Assembly (NCBI GenBank): GCA_027886185.1
Contig: WOAB01000563.1
Location: 2,480,001 to 2,544,000, forward strand
Length of the DNA: 64,000 nucleotides
From: Rheum nobile
Lineage: Eukaryota > Streptophyta > Magnoliopsida > Caryophyllales > Polygonaceae
Direction: 5' to 3'
A program made the translations under genes and the position numbers. Below are positions 1 to 12,299 of the stretch, piece by piece; positions within the stretch are counted from its first letter, which is position 1, and every line of letters begins with the position of its first letter. The notes beneath the pieces are model-generated. The model was not told the origin of the DNA and made no database searches. It saw nothing but the letters and a program-made list of their open reading frames with translations.

Positions 1-437
1 TTGGCTTGGGATCCTCAATTTGTGGGTCGTTTTTGGAGGCTTTTGTGGCTGAATTTTGGGAAGAGCTTTATACTTGACACTCGTAGCCACCCCCACCCCG
101 ATGCCTTGCTTAGAGCCATCCTTAGGGCCCCACCACACCGTTGGCTGACCTTCCCTTTGCTTGTTGAGTTTGCTTGTCCTAGGACATAGGCGAACATGCT
201 CCCACCGTTGGCACAAATTCCAGGCCGGCGTCGCTCCAAGCCTCGCCCATACGGCCATGACGCCTTCCAAGTGATCAAGTGGCTCGTCGATGATGCTTAT
301 ATGGCAAAGTTCCCCGAGGCCTACGACCCCTACACCACATTCACATTGGCTGCCCTTTTCCCATATTTGCCCCCGGATTGTGTGATCGAATTAAGGACAA
401 TTCTACCTCAAGAAGGGGAGAGTAATGGATGCCAACC
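1..437 (+). other. Unclassified sequence, possibly mobile-element derived
   Basis: Two short plus-strand open stretches (1-189 and 196-483) lie end to end. The second has a proline-rich, hydrophobic composition (for example PEAYDPYTTF and ALFPYLPPDC). I do not recognise a domain in either. The second runs straight into the 436-bp tandem duplication that follows, which suggests the coding-like part was cut by that rearrangement. It could be a decayed retroelement gag or leader, but no zinc knuckle, protease or primer-binding motif supports that. I do not call a gene. Confidence 0.3.
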
Positions 438-1310
438 TTCATCAACAATAATGCCATCACTTGGCCGTGGCCAAGCCCCATGACTCTCATCGCATCGTCG
501 CTGCCAAGAGCCCCATAGACGCGCGGCATCTATCCAAGCCTTTTTATCCCTTTCCCTTTTAGTCAATTAATTATGTTTGTGTCTTTCTATTTTGGGCGTG
601 TAGACCCATTTGCACATGGGATCCTAGTCATTAGAAACCCTAATTATTTAATCCAACTCTTGGCTACCTTGTTCATTGGGTTGAAGAATTAAGAAGTGGA
701 ATATTTCTCTTAGGTTGAGGAATACATCCCTAAGGCTTCCACTTATCTATCAACCCCAAGCTTTCCAATCAATCTCTCTTTCTTTCTCTCAAATCTCACG
801 CATTCATCAATCTCTTAAGTGCTTGATTTTTTTCCAAGACAAGTCAGCCAAGGAACCTCTAGAAGAGGTTCCCTTCATCAACAACAATGTCATCACTTGG
901 CCGTGGCCAAGCCCCATGACTCTCATCGCGTCGTCGCTGCCAAGAGCCCCATAGACGCGCGGCATCTATCCAAGCCTTTTTATCCCTTTCCCTTTTAGTC
1001 AATTAATTATATTTGTGTCTTTCTATTTTGGACGTGTAGACCCATTTGCACATGGGATCCTAGTCATTAGAAACCCTAATTATTTAATCCAACTCTTGGC
1101 TACCTTGTTCATTGGGTTGAAGAATTAAGAAGTGGAATATTTCTCTTAGGTTGAGGAATACATCCCTAAGGCTTCCACTTATCTATCAACCCCAAGCTTT
1201 CCAATCAATCTCTCTTTCTTTCTCTCAAATCTCACGCATTCATCAATCTCTTAAGTGTTTGATTTTTTTCCAAGACAAGTCAGCCAAGGAACCTCTAGAA
1301 GAGGTTCCCT
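438..1310. repeat. 436-bp tandem duplication, two copies
   Basis: The stretch starting TTCATCAACAA at 438 recurs at 874 and runs to about 1310, so two direct copies of 436 bp sit head to tail. They differ by only a few substitutions, such as catcgcatcg versus catcgcgtcg and attatgtttg versus attatatttg. Each ends in the same CCTCTAGAAGAGGTTCCC segment. The unit is pyrimidine-rich at its end and lacks a long reading frame. It resembles an LTR or leader segment but has no recognisable termini. The near identity points to a recent local duplication. Confidence 0.85.
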
Positions 1311-2028
1311 TGGCCCATTGCTATCCCCCCCCCCGGCCGGCCCCTTGGTTCCCCTCGGCTAGCCTTTGCTTCCTCTCAGCTTCCCAAGGCATTTCCCTTG
1401 CTTCCGCCTTCAAGACATCTCCAAGAGCCATAAGAAGCCAGCCGGCCCCCAAGGAGAAGTTCAAGCCTCTCTTGCGCCACGATCCGAAGCTCAAACTTGC
1501 GAGATAAGGGCATTCAACCCCTTGTTTCACATCAAGGAGGGTGCAAGAGACAGATGAGTAGGGTAAGAGGGGGAAAGAAAAGAAAAGGGGGGGGATTCAG
1601 TTTTTTTTTACTGCACGGGCTGTTCACTTGTATGAACAGTTAACACGTGACAGACTGCACGGGCTTATGTTTTTTACATGGCCGTGTAGTGCGTCCTTGA
1701 ACAATCTTTTACGATTTAACTACGGTGGGAGCACAGGTTACGTCTTGATGGGTCTTTCATGTAGTTTTTTGTCATTTTGATGTTTTCCATTAAGACTTGA
1801 TCATCATCATGTATGTAACAATATGTATATGATCACATAATAATGACATCACCATGCATTTTGAGACATTTTTCATCTAAGACTTCATCCTTCTTAGTCA
1901 TTTTTCAAATTCAGCCATTAAATTTAACGAATATCTCCGAAAATGCAACATACAAATTGACCATAAATATGAAAAAATGAAAAATGAAAATCACCCAAGT
2001 GATTGCCATTGGCAATGAAACACTAGTA
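1311..2028. other. Intergenic, 3' flank of the ATR3 gene
   Basis: A run of ten C residues at about 1326 and a G-run near 1588 flank a short stretch without a supported gene. Around 1610-1700 the word ACTGCACGGGCT occurs twice and the word TGAACAGTTAACACGTG once. From about 1780 the DNA is AT-rich and runs into the end of the minus-strand ATR3 gene at 2029, so it should include that gene's 3' untranslated region and polyadenylation signals. Confidence 0.5.
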
Positions 2029-5000
2029 CTAGGACCAAGCTTCAACATGATACTTTCCAGCCCTCTGCAGTGCTCTAAGCCACCTGACAGCTGCTTCCTT
2101 GTCAACCACACCCTCCCTACAAATGATCTCCTCCAACGCCGCCATCACATCCTCCGGCATCTTCGTCGAAGACCCTGCAACATACACGTCGGCTCCCTCC
2201 CCCAAAAGCTTCCACACCCTCGACCCTTTCTCCCGCATTCTGTGCTGCACGTAAACCTTCTCCGTCTGGTCCCTAGAAAACGCGACATAAAAGCCTCCGC
2301 CCTTCTCCTCTGAAAGTACGCCGTTGTTGTCGGAGTGGGAGCGCCAGAAGTCGCTGTACAAGAAGTCGCTATCTTTGCTGCGGCAGCCAAAGAAGAAGAG
2401 GACGGGGGCGGTCGGGCAGCGTTGGCTCTGGGCGGCCCGTTCGGCTATGAATCCACAGAAAGGGGCGCAGCCTGTTCCGGGCCCCACTAGGATGAGCGGA
2501 AGCGATGACGGTGGAGGAGGAAGGGAGCCTTTCTGGAACCAAACTGGTACCATAACCCCTGAAGTTTCATCAACATATTTCATTCAGTTTCCAACATTTC
2601 AAGATAGTCCCTAACCTTTCTTATCTGTTTCATTCAAGTCATTCTATTTCTACACCATGAAACAAGAAAGACAAGTTATAAGGTTTGAGACTATGGGCCC
2701 ATTTCGGTAACAAAAAGGAAATGAATCTAGTTGACTTTGACATCATGATACATTGTTGAAACGGGCCCTAACCCAAAATGAAAAAGGTAAAAAGCTGAGG
2801 ACCAAAAAAGCAAGGAGTATACCTTGTGGAGGATCAAGACTAGCAAGCCAAGTGGAGCAAAGGCCGACTCGCTTCCTCTTGAAAGGAGTCACCCACGAGA
2901 CGACATTCACAGTCAAGTGCACCTGGTTGGGATGAGCTGCAGGTGAAGAGGAGATGGAGAATGCCCTTGTTCTTAGAGGAGGAACCAGCTGGACTAACCA
3001 TTCCAATGGCATTTGCACAGATGGAAAATCCTCCAATACCTTAATAATAACCAAAATTAAACCATAGGGATTAAATTCAACTTTTGACACAAAATAGACT
3101 ACCTCAAGAACACTTCTTCGCTCCTTCTGGTTATATTGGTACAGATCATCTCTACCTTCTGCTGAGGCAAAATATTGCAACCGCTCCTTTTCATGCTCAG
3201 CAGCTGCAAAGTGACTCATCACCTGAATCATTATAGCAGAGCACCAGTTGGTTGCAGGTTAGATTAGGAACGATTCTATGATATAAATACAATACGGTAC
3301 AAAAAATTGATGTCATTTGTCACCAGACAAAAAGGAAAGTAGAACTTTTTATGAGAAAAGCAAAGATACATATTGAGAGACTAATAGAAGTGAACAAACC
3401 ACAGGCAAAAAAATCATAATGATTTATCAATTTCAGATTGATCCTTAAGGCTAATAAACTATCAGTCAGGAAAAAAGAAAGAGCTAAATAAGACTGTTTC
3501 ATGTCCCCTAGAATATTTCCAATACTATGCCAACCAATCACCAGCTTTCTCAACAAACTAATGTGACTTTAGTACATTACAGCAATGAAACAGACATTTA
3601 AAGTACAGATAGGAAAAAAAATTGCATTAAGGTAAGTATTTAATATCAAACAAGGAAATGAATATTTACCAAAACTCCCTATGAACATATATAGCACGCT
3701 GGTCACAGTATTCAAAGGAAGCATATGACAAGTGTTGGCATAACAAGGAATCGGATAATTAAAATAGAAAATATGAGAATGAGCGAACTTTAGAAGCATT
3801 ACCTCAAAGAAGTATCTCCGAGGAGAAGCCGAGGCAATATCCATGGCCAGCTCCACAAATTTCCTCAATCTGACAGGGCTCTTAAATGTATAGGCACCAT
3901 GATCATCTTCAGCTTCTCCATATTGAACCTGCATGAAGCAGGACATGCAGGTAAGTCTAAAAAGTATATTATTTTAGCCAATAGGAGGGGATATAAATTA
4001 CATTATACATAGTCAAAGACCCTTTATATCGTAAATCCAGAAACAGCAGTAGAAAACCCAAAATATGAATCTTATAAAGAATGAAAGTTCGTACAAACTT
4101 TGAATTTCAATCTTGTCCGCGAAAAATCCACAAACTGAGTTACCAACCCAGAACCCAATGCTACAAAAGCTACTGATTTTGCCAGAAGTTTGAGTTCTGA
4201 ATTCCAACTTGAAAGACTACAATCACATAACATCCTGTTCAGTCTTTAATCCAACAAGAAAATGCATAAAATTTCCAATTAAAACCACATACAGTTACGA
4301 ATGCTTCAGGATCTAGATTACACCGCTTTATAAAGGCATCTACTTCTGCAAGACTTTGACTTGGAAATACCTCAAGTGCATCACCTACTTCGTAATTAAC
4401 CACCTGAAGTAGATGAACAAGTTCAATATCAGTAAAGATTCAGTGAATAGTGATAGATAACAGTGCTAAAGTAAATATTCACAAAATCTTGGACCTAATT
4501 TCATTTAGAACAAAAGCACACAACTCACATTAGAAAAAAAATCAAACTCAAGATGGCGTACATCTTTTTCAGAGCCTGCTTTTGTTAGTGGACAGTTTCT
4601 TATCTGCAAGTACAAATTTCAATAAGATATACATCACAAAAGTATATATAGCCGAACTTCAAATCCTACAGAAATAATTCAGCCTACCCTATCACCAAGT
4701 TATCAATTATCAATTGCAAGACATAGTACTCCTAAGTAAAGATAAAATACACTAACAACAAATCCGTAGGTAATTCCAAATAATACCATTTTCAACCAAC
4801 ATTGTGGCCTACTTTTGTCAGGTGCAAAGTTTCCAGGTGACATTGAACGAGAAATATATATTTGAGATGCCATCGATTCCAAATCTGAATAAAAAAAAAA
4901 AGACGAATCAGAATAGTTTTAGGTGGCCAACCTTTATGTTGTTTCTCCATAGAGTGGGTGATCACTGATCACTAGTAAATGCTGATTACAAAAGGAGAAA

Positions 5001-7848
5001 AGATAAATAAGAAGATATGGGGGGATTAGTGCAACATGCATAAACGATAAATAAAGAGCATTCCTAAAAGTATGCATACATGACTTATTCGAGTTACAAA
5101 CTGGATAGCATTAAAGAAATGATGCAAAGCAAGTTCAAATTTTAGAACATTAGAAAGCACCAAAACCCACCTGCAGCATCTGATATTGGTGAGTGCACCT
5201 TATCATGATATGTTATATGAACTTTAGGATGATCTACAAATTCTGTATTAGAAATCACAAAATCTACCCCATTGGGAAAGAAATTTGGATCCATCTCATG
5301 CAACACATTCCATAAAGAAGCCATCCAGGGATCCAGAGCACCCTCATACCTATCAACATACACAATCGATACAAACAAATTCAGGGTTAGCTATCTCAGA
5401 AACAAGAGTATAACTATATACACTTTTAAGATAGACGTCTAAATATATGTAGCCATAGGTTGATCTACATACATCAAGAACCAAGAAAAGGAAAGGAAAA
5501 GCCACTTATGTGATACAAAATCCAAAGTCAGAATGCACACAGTGAAACTATTCTCATGTACAATTAAAAGCTTAAAGACAAAAATTATACTTTCAAGGCA
5601 GTTAATTGATGCTAAAAACACATGCCAAAGTCACTCTTCTGGCATCTAATGTCTTTTTTGACATTCTTGAAATGTAGGAAAAAAATGTATGTGATTGTGA
5701 AGCATAAACTATTTCCCTTACCTTTTGCTTTCTTAATAAATTAAACACAAAGCGGAAATGAATTAATAAAGTCTAAGTAAATTATATAGCAAATGAATAA
5801 AGTAAAGGAAACACTTAAAATCTCGGATGAACATTAACAATGCCTTGACCTACCATCTCAAGAAAAACAAAGACATAACTAGATTTGCAAAATCTCACGC
5901 CCCAAGACACTTCAATTTTATATTTTTTAAGAAGATAAAAGCTTTATATTTTCCTTCACGCCATCAAACAAGTGAATTCTAGTGAATTAAGAGCACATTC
6001 TGTTAGTTCATGTAAATTTCGAAAATAATTCAATTTATTACTTCATTTTCTTTATAAAAAACACAGGATAAAAATCATTATACTTGACAAGTGAACAATG
6101 AATATGACCGGGTGGTACCCTGAAGGGTGCTGATCATCTCCAAGACCTCTCTCCAGCAATGGTCTTCCCCCAAGTTCCAAAAGTCGTTTATCTAGCTTCT
6201 TTGCAACAAACTGAAACCAAATAAAATTTAAACACACTAAACACATCTTCCTCAACAAATTTTATTTGCAATAAACTGAAACCATAGAAATATTTAATTT
6301 CCAGATATAACAACAGTAGCACAATATAGATTACAGGTTAATCCAATTTTTAAGATTAATCCACACTCCGGAGAAAGGAATAAAATGCAATGTAGCAGAA
6401 CTTGTCCTCTTTCTAATTTCTATATAACTAATGGATGTACATATAAAGCTCTTTGAACTTTTGTTAGGCAAAGTAACAAATGGATCCATTGTTCAGATTT
6501 CAGAGAGATAACACAAAATATAAGTAGTTGAAAGGTATACTTGAAATGGACAGTGGTACAAAAAAGTTTGAAATGAGCAAGTACATAACATTATAGGTTG
6601 CTTCTTTTGCATTCAGTTTCTTGTCCTTTTTATCCAAAAATTGTCATGTAAAGTGTATTTCACAAGCGGGTATGGAGAAGCTGTTATTTACTTCAAGAAA
6701 ATTAATACAGCGTGTTTAAACGTTTGAAACATATTTGAATTCAATCTATATACATATACCAAAGTAAAACTAATAAAAGAGAAGTATTACATTATATTTC
6801 TGGTAGCCAGAATCACCCAATCCAAAAACTGCATAGTTTACTCCTTGCAACCATTTTTGAGAGAGTCGTTTCTGCAACAGAAACCTCCAAAATACCTACG
6901 AATTACATCAATGAGCAGAATAAGCAAATAGAGCAATCCAGGTTCAAATTCATAAGCATCCTCCTATACTTGAGCTAAGAAACTAGAGGCAGCCAAACAA
7001 ACCTTCATTGCGTCTGGTGTATCACCCTGGCCCGTCGTGGACACCACAAAAATTAATGTCCGCTCCATAGGCATACAACTCTATAATCAAAATCATTTTG
7101 GAAGGTGAAATATAAAATATAACAATCAGGTTACATTTGAAAGTACTTATTTCAACCTTCAAAAACGAAAAAGTCACCAAATTTACAAGGATAGAATAAA
7201 GTTTCTTTCCAAGTACCAAAGCATTCAAATGATACATTGTTACACAAGTTCAAACACCACTAAGGCAAGATGGTTTTCTTATTATTCTTTCATTTTGTAG
7301 ATTTATTATTTTATATAAATAAAAAAATTCAATGAGCCAAATTCGACGAGGTCAAAAGTTTGTCGGAGGGGAGTGGAGGTTGCAACCCCCTATCCCCTTG
7401 GCTCCGCCCCTGACCACCACCATATAACTATGCAACATATGTAGATTTTGGTCAGAATTATAGCAGCGACGTCTAATCAATAAACTTCACTGCATTGGAG
7501 AAGAAAAAACAGTTTAAAATTTCATCATTTCACTAACAAAATCAAAATGAACAAACCCTATCAAAACCGCTCAGTTTTGCTTTCCCGATAAATCCTATTA
7601 ACTCCCTCCCCTTCACACAATCAAATTGAAGCAGATCGAATTCTAACGAAAACGAAAATTATTACCAATCAAGAAGAAAACAACGAGAATGCATAGTAGA
7701 GAGAGTTTACGGGATCAAAACGGTTGAGGGATAAGAGGGAAACAGGGCAGCCACGACGCTCGGCCTCACGGGCAATGCGTTCAGCGGCGTCTATAGCGTT
7801 ACCGGTCTGAGAAGCGTAGAGTATCAACAGTTTGTGTTTCTCCTTCAT
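2029..7848 (-). CDS. ATR3: NADPH-dependent diflavin oxidoreductase (ATR3/TAH18/NDOR1 family), 12 exons
   Basis: Cytosolic flavoprotein that passes electrons from NADPH through FAD and FMN to the anamorsin/Dre2 partner in cytosolic Fe-S cluster assembly (family knowledge). Exons from the start: 7711-7848, 7003-7080, 6791-6895, 6119-6210, 5171-5349, 4787-4884, 4529-4603, 4293-4403, 3803-3928, 3103-3222, 2823-3039, 2029-2558. Every intron is GT-AG. The join is 1,869 nt, giving 622 residues, the usual family length. Visible motifs: FMN loops SQTGNA (13-18), STTGQGD (60-66) and GLGDSGYQKYN (97-107); FAD motif RAFSISSS (399-406) and GLCSTWLA (433-440); NADPH motif GPGTGCAPF (472-480); C-terminal EAWS. 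The start MKEKHK at 7848 directly precedes the flavodoxin strand; an in-frame upstream ATG would add 17 non-conserved residues. Residue 481 is Cys where the family usually has Arg. No frameshift or stop is present, so the gene looks functional. Confidence 0.95.
7320..7411 (-). mobile_element. Terminal fragment of a hAT-like or MITE element in ATR3 intron 1
   Basis: Read on the minus strand from 7411, the sequence begins CAGGGGCGGAGCCAAGGGG, a terminus I associate with common non-autonomous plant DNA transposons, and continues into GTTGCAACCTCC and an AT-rich tail. It lies wholly inside intron 1 of the diflavin reductase gene (7081-7710), away from the splice sites. I do not see a matching second terminus or a clear target duplication, so this may be one end of a decayed copy. 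Confidence 0.45.
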
Positions 7849-9214
7849 TGTTGAAAAGCTCAAGCTATGAAATTTGCGAGGGAGCAAAACCAGAAACATG
7901 GTTAGAGAGTTCGAACTTGCAGGCTACGAGCAGAATAAAAAATATATATTATGGTTATTTGGTCATGAACATTGGTGAGGACTAAAGAACGTACTTAATG
8001 AATTTTTCACCCATCTATATATATATATATATATTAAAGCTCAATTTTTCAAGTGATCAAGAGTGTTTCTAGTCTCATATTGTTGAGGTGTTATCTTTTA
8101 ATTTTTAAATTTATTATATTAGATAATATGTAAAATATAAATTAACAAAGAGATTTCAAATTTCTCCATTTTCAAACCACCTATATAGTTTAGGTTATTC
8201 TATTGATGGGTAAGAGGATCATAAATTTAACTTTTCATAAAATTGTTCCCTTCAAATTATTTAGATTCTTAACAACATACAACAAATATATATTAGAATA
8301 ATAAATATCTATTGATTTTCCTTAAATTCTATCAACCTATTTTGTTTTACACCACCGATTAAGATCAACTTCTTTTTTTCATTTCGTAAATATATTTTAA
8401 TTAAATCTTTGCACTCTATTTTTGAGCTCATTTCCAACTTATTTAAAGTAGTTATTAATTAAATCTTCCAACTGAATTTCCTCACTTTAACTAGTTATTA
8501 ATTAGTATAAACCACATGTTTTAATTATGTGGATTTTTAAATATTAATTTCATCAAACTTTTAGGAAAGAAGGGTTAGCCATTTCATTGATTTTCACGAC
8601 TTTATCTCCTGTATTTTTTTTAATTTTTTCCTCCTTTATATTTATTTAGAAACTTTGATCCCCTAATTTTAAAGTAGGTAAGTTTACATAAATTTATTTG
8701 AAACTGGAATATAAATTCTACTATTTACGTAATATTTTCTTGGCAAATGATGTAATATGAAAAATGTAATAGTTTTTTTTTATATTTTAACTACATATAA
8801 CCTCAATTTATTAATATATAACAATTTATTCTTTCATTGTACCCTTCATTTTTTTTCTAGCATTGAGGAATATTCAAACTTAATAAACCAAGTTATGAGA
8901 TGCGATGTTTTTTAATCCTAAAAAAGTATTCTAACTTTTATCTCCAATATGAAGAATTCATCTATTATTTAGGTAGGTTTAAAAATGTTAACAACCTATT
9001 TTTGTTATTGTTGATTTTTAAGATCTTTTCGATCTATTTACAGTTATAAAAAAAAATAGGATTATTTGAAAAATGTTGCTTGTGCTAAAAAATATGAATA
9101 AAGTATATATTATAAAGGGTATGTACATTTAGACAAGAATTTAAAAAAATAATGTATATTTTTAGGTATAAAATTATGCAATTCAAAAGTCATAGACAAG
9201 AATTTGAAAAATGC
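7849..9214. other. ATR3 upstream region, AT-rich intergenic DNA
   Basis: This should contain the ATR3 promoter and 5' untranslated region immediately above 7848. A (TA)n microsatellite spans about 8016-8035. The rest, 8040-9200, is strongly AT-rich with many T and A runs. I find no reading frame, RNA gene or recognisable mobile-element terminus in it. Confidence 0.5.
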
Positions 9215-9650
9215 ATGCTTATGAATTTGAACTTGGATTGCTCTATTTGCTTATTCTAGTCATTGATGGAATTTATAGGCATTTTGGAGGTTTCTGTTGC
9301 AGAAACGTCTCTCTCGAAAATGGTTGCACGGAGTGAACTATGCAATTTTTGGATTAGGTGATTCTAACTACCAAAAATATAATGTCATACTTCTTGGGTT
9401 CTATTTCTCATGGGGGATTATGGTTTTCTTCTTTCTTATTAGTATATGAACTTAAATCAGTTTCAAATATTTAAACACACTGCATTAATTTACTTGAAGT
9501 AAATAAGATCTTCTCTGTACTTTCTTGTTACATGACAATTTTTGTGATAAAAAAACAAGAAACTGAATGCAAAAGAAGCAAACTATAATGTTATGTACTT
9601 GCTCATTTCAAACTTTTTTGCTACCACTCTCCATTTCAAGTATCCCTTTA
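9215..9650 (+). pseudogene. Inverted orphan copy of ATR3 exon 3 with intron flanks
   Basis: This segment matches the reverse complement of roughly 6529-6959, so it is an inverted partial copy of ATR3 lying about 1.4 kb upstream of the gene. The exon-3 equivalent is 9279-9383, exactly 105 nt like the parent (6791-6895). It keeps an AG acceptor (tatag before 9279) and a GT donor at 9384 and has no stop. It encodes the FMN-binding end of the flavodoxin domain with changes such as GLGDSNYQKYN where the parent has GLGDSGYQKYN. Intron sequence on both sides is also recognisable (for example CAAGAAACTGAATGCAAAAG). No other ATR3 exon is seen near it, so it cannot make a reductase. It arose at DNA level, either from this gene or from a paralogue. 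Confidence 0.85.
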
Positions 9651-9800
9651 AACCACCTATATTTCTGAACAATGGTATAATTTGTTATTTTGCTTAAGGA
9701 AACACCCTAAACCACCTATATTTCAAGTATCCCTTTAAACCACCTATATTCTGAACAATAGTATAATTTGTTATTTTGCTTAAGCAAAAATAAACGCCCT
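9634..9800. repeat. 87-bp direct repeat at the end of the ATR3 exon copy
   Basis: TTTCAAGTATCCCTTTAAAC occurs at 9634 and again at 9721. The following words CACCTATAT, CTGAACAAT and TATAATTTGTTATTTTGCTT are shared as well. Two imperfect 87-bp units result, and the first overlaps the last bases homologous to ATR3 intron 3, so the duplication came after the inverted copy. Confidence 0.75.
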
Positions 9801-10699
9801 AAATCAACAAAATAAAAAATGCACAAGGAAAGGGAGATGATACCTACAATCACCGGTGCGGATCTGGGCGGGGTTCCCGGCTGAGTGCGAGTGAAAGAGA
9901 GGGTTCGCAGCTGAGTGGATCGGGGTGCGAGCGGTTGCGGGTCAGGGGCTGGGTGAATATCTGGGCGCGGGTCACGAGCAGGGGTTCGATGGGGCTGGTG
10001 TGGTGAGAGAGAGAGAGAGATCGAGTGGGGAGACCGGAGGATGCACGAGACAGATCTGGTTTCTGGGGTTGCACGGCAGAGAGGAGTAGGGTTAAAGAAA
10101 CAGACAAGGAAAAGAAAGAGTAGGATCTCGGTTAATAGGCTGCGCCAGTAGGCAGCCTATTATACATGCTGCTGAAGTTGATTTGTGCAGTGCTTGATAA
10201 CAATAGAACTTGAAAATTTAAGATATTAAATCAGATTCAACCTAATCTCAAAAAATTAAGATAAACAAGTCAGATTCAATATTTCAATGGCTCGGTTAAA
10301 GGATCGAAGCACTTAAATACTTGATGGCTGATGCAAAGGGCTCGGTGGGATCGAAGCAGCTGGCGCGAACGATTCAAGCAGATCGAAGCAGCTGGCTCGG
10401 TGGCCGGCGTGAAGCAGCAGGCTCTCGCCGCGAAGCAGCAGGTGGCTGGACCGATGGTCGGCGCGAAGTAGCAGGCTCCTGATCGGCGTTATAAGTGGGA
10501 GGCGGCCCAGGCGGGTGAAGCCGTGAAGGAGAAGATGCGTCCACTGTCCAGGCGGGAGGAGATGATGGAGGTCGGAGGAGGATAATGGAGAATGAAAATG
10601 AAGGTCGGAGGAGATGAGAGTGGAGGAGAATGGAGAGAATGAAGCGGAACATAAGATTAGGTCATTAGGGTTAGGTATTTATATATATTAATATTTACA
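9801..10699. other. GC-rich unclassified segment with a perfect 10-bp hairpin
   Basis: From 9850 the plus strand is rich in GGGTGCGAG-like words and from 10370 in GCGAAGCAGCAGG-like words. Both give short minus-strand open frames of low complexity (Ser, Arg, Pro rich) that I do not accept as genes. AATAGGCTGC at 10134-10143 pairs exactly with GCAGCCTATT at 10152-10161 around an 8-base loop. The segment 10550-10640 is a purine-rich GGAGGA tract. It may be the body of a non-autonomous DNA transposon together with the next feature, but no transposase is visible. Confidence 0.35.
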
Positions 10700-10860
10700 T
10701 GAACAGTACCGGATACCGGGCCGGGTTTCTAGGCCCGGTCGGGCCTAGAGAGGTGTCCATGCCCGGCCCGTTACTGTATCGGGCTGGCCCGGCCGGGCCA
10801 ATATAACTGTCCAGGCCCGGTTTTTATACCAGGCGGACGGTCCGGGCCGATCGTGTTGAA
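10700..10860. repeat. GGCCCGG-rich motif cluster, possible hAT subterminal repeats
   Basis: About 150 bases hold many copies of GGCCCGG, GGGCCGGG and CCCGGCC in both orientations, separated by AT-rich bases. Clusters of GGGCC words of this kind are common in subterminal regions of plant hAT-family elements, where transposase binds (established knowledge). I do not find matching terminal inverted repeats or an 8-bp target duplication, so the call is tentative. Confidence 0.4.
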
Positions 10861-12299
10861 ACCCGATTCAGCGGTCCGCGAAGAGGCTGGAGATCAACAC
10901 TGCTCCAGCTCGGGTGTAATATGATTTGTTTGATTGTGGGAGGTCATCAGCTGCTTTTCTTCCTGTTCATCTCTCGCGAGCCGGCGTAGAACTGTTTAGG
11001 AGTTCGTCTCTTCCTGATCTAGCTTCTGAGTTGCTTCGTCTGGTCCCAAGATCTGATTCTTTCCTCGTTTCGCACTCCGATGATGACCTGAAAACCCGGA
11101 GAGAGCTTCTTCGGGAAAACACCCTCCGACGCCCAAGTCAGTGTTAAATCCAAGAAAAGTGTGTTTGAGAGATGAAGAGAAGAGAGAAAGAGAGGTGATG
11201 AGATCCAATTCCAAAAAACCCAGAAAACCAAGGGTTCTCTGAAGAACAAGTAGGGAACTTTTTTGACCAGAGTCCCCAGAAGGATTAGAATTCTCTCCTT
11301 TTCATGCTCCTCCAAACTTGCCTCGAGCTCAAGATTCCTATGGGTATTTATAGAGAGCATCATCCATTAGGAGACTACCAGGTGTCATGGCCTGATTGGA
11401 GATCGTGCAACCGTTTTAGGAAGCTTCCTTCCTGTCAGATGCAATCTCTCTCCATAACAGAATTCTGGTAGTTGGCTCTTCCTCCGTGTACGATTATCTT
11501 CGTGAAGGAGAGATCTGCCCCCCACAGATCGGGCTAGCCCGGACTTGTACAGGTCTAGCGCCTACACAGTCGTTCTATAAAAATGAAATTATTTTACATA
11601 TGCACTACGCGGGTTTTATAATTAGTATGCAGCTTTTCAAATGTTAAAAATTATAAAAACGGTCCCATCAGTATTGTATGTGCAATACACAAATGCACAT
11701 ATGCGTTGGATGTGCAAGCTATAGATGCATAGACATTACGAATGCGCAAATCATAAAAGCATAGACAATGTACATGAGCAAAACCAATATGCTCATCAAC
11801 CATGTCTAAGCAAACCAACAACCCATAGAAGGTTTTGACGTGCATGAGTTAAATCGGTTTATTTTAAATACATTCAAGTAAGTTGTTTATCCCTTATTGT
11901 TCATACAACAATTATAAAATTATCAGATTGGGTAAAAAATGATAGTCATTATTAACCCTGATATCGTATGAAGATTATAAGTTATAATAGACCGGACGAT
12001 AAAAGTGATGTATGTCTTTATTTATTCTCAATCACATAAACCCTAATATCACAACAAAACTTAGAAATCAGATTTAACCCACTCTTCAAATCTTTATGTT
12101 ATTAAAGTGTCATGGAAAACAATGTCAAGCGATATTAATAGAAACATGGTGGATGAGCTGCGTAGTATATATCACATGGTATGTTTCAATATGAAAGTTT
12201 GAATATAAAGTATTTATTGGTTTAATCACTTCGAATGAAGCGGTAAAAAGCTCGTACGCTTGATCTAAGGGTATTTGAAAAGCATGTTCACATATGTTG
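10861..12299. other. Intergenic DNA without a supported gene
   Basis: Short overlapping open stretches on both strands around 10926-11363 have no recognisable domain. From 11580 onward the sequence is AT-rich with many words containing TGCACAT and ATGCACAT, and these run into the 32-bp tandem repeat at 12300. TATTTATAGAGAG at 11345 resembles a TATA box but has no gene to serve. Confidence 0.45.

Noticed and set aside
9850..10107. 85-codon minus-strand open frame rich in Ser, Leu, Pro
   Set aside because: Repetitive composition, no domain, no conserved start context.
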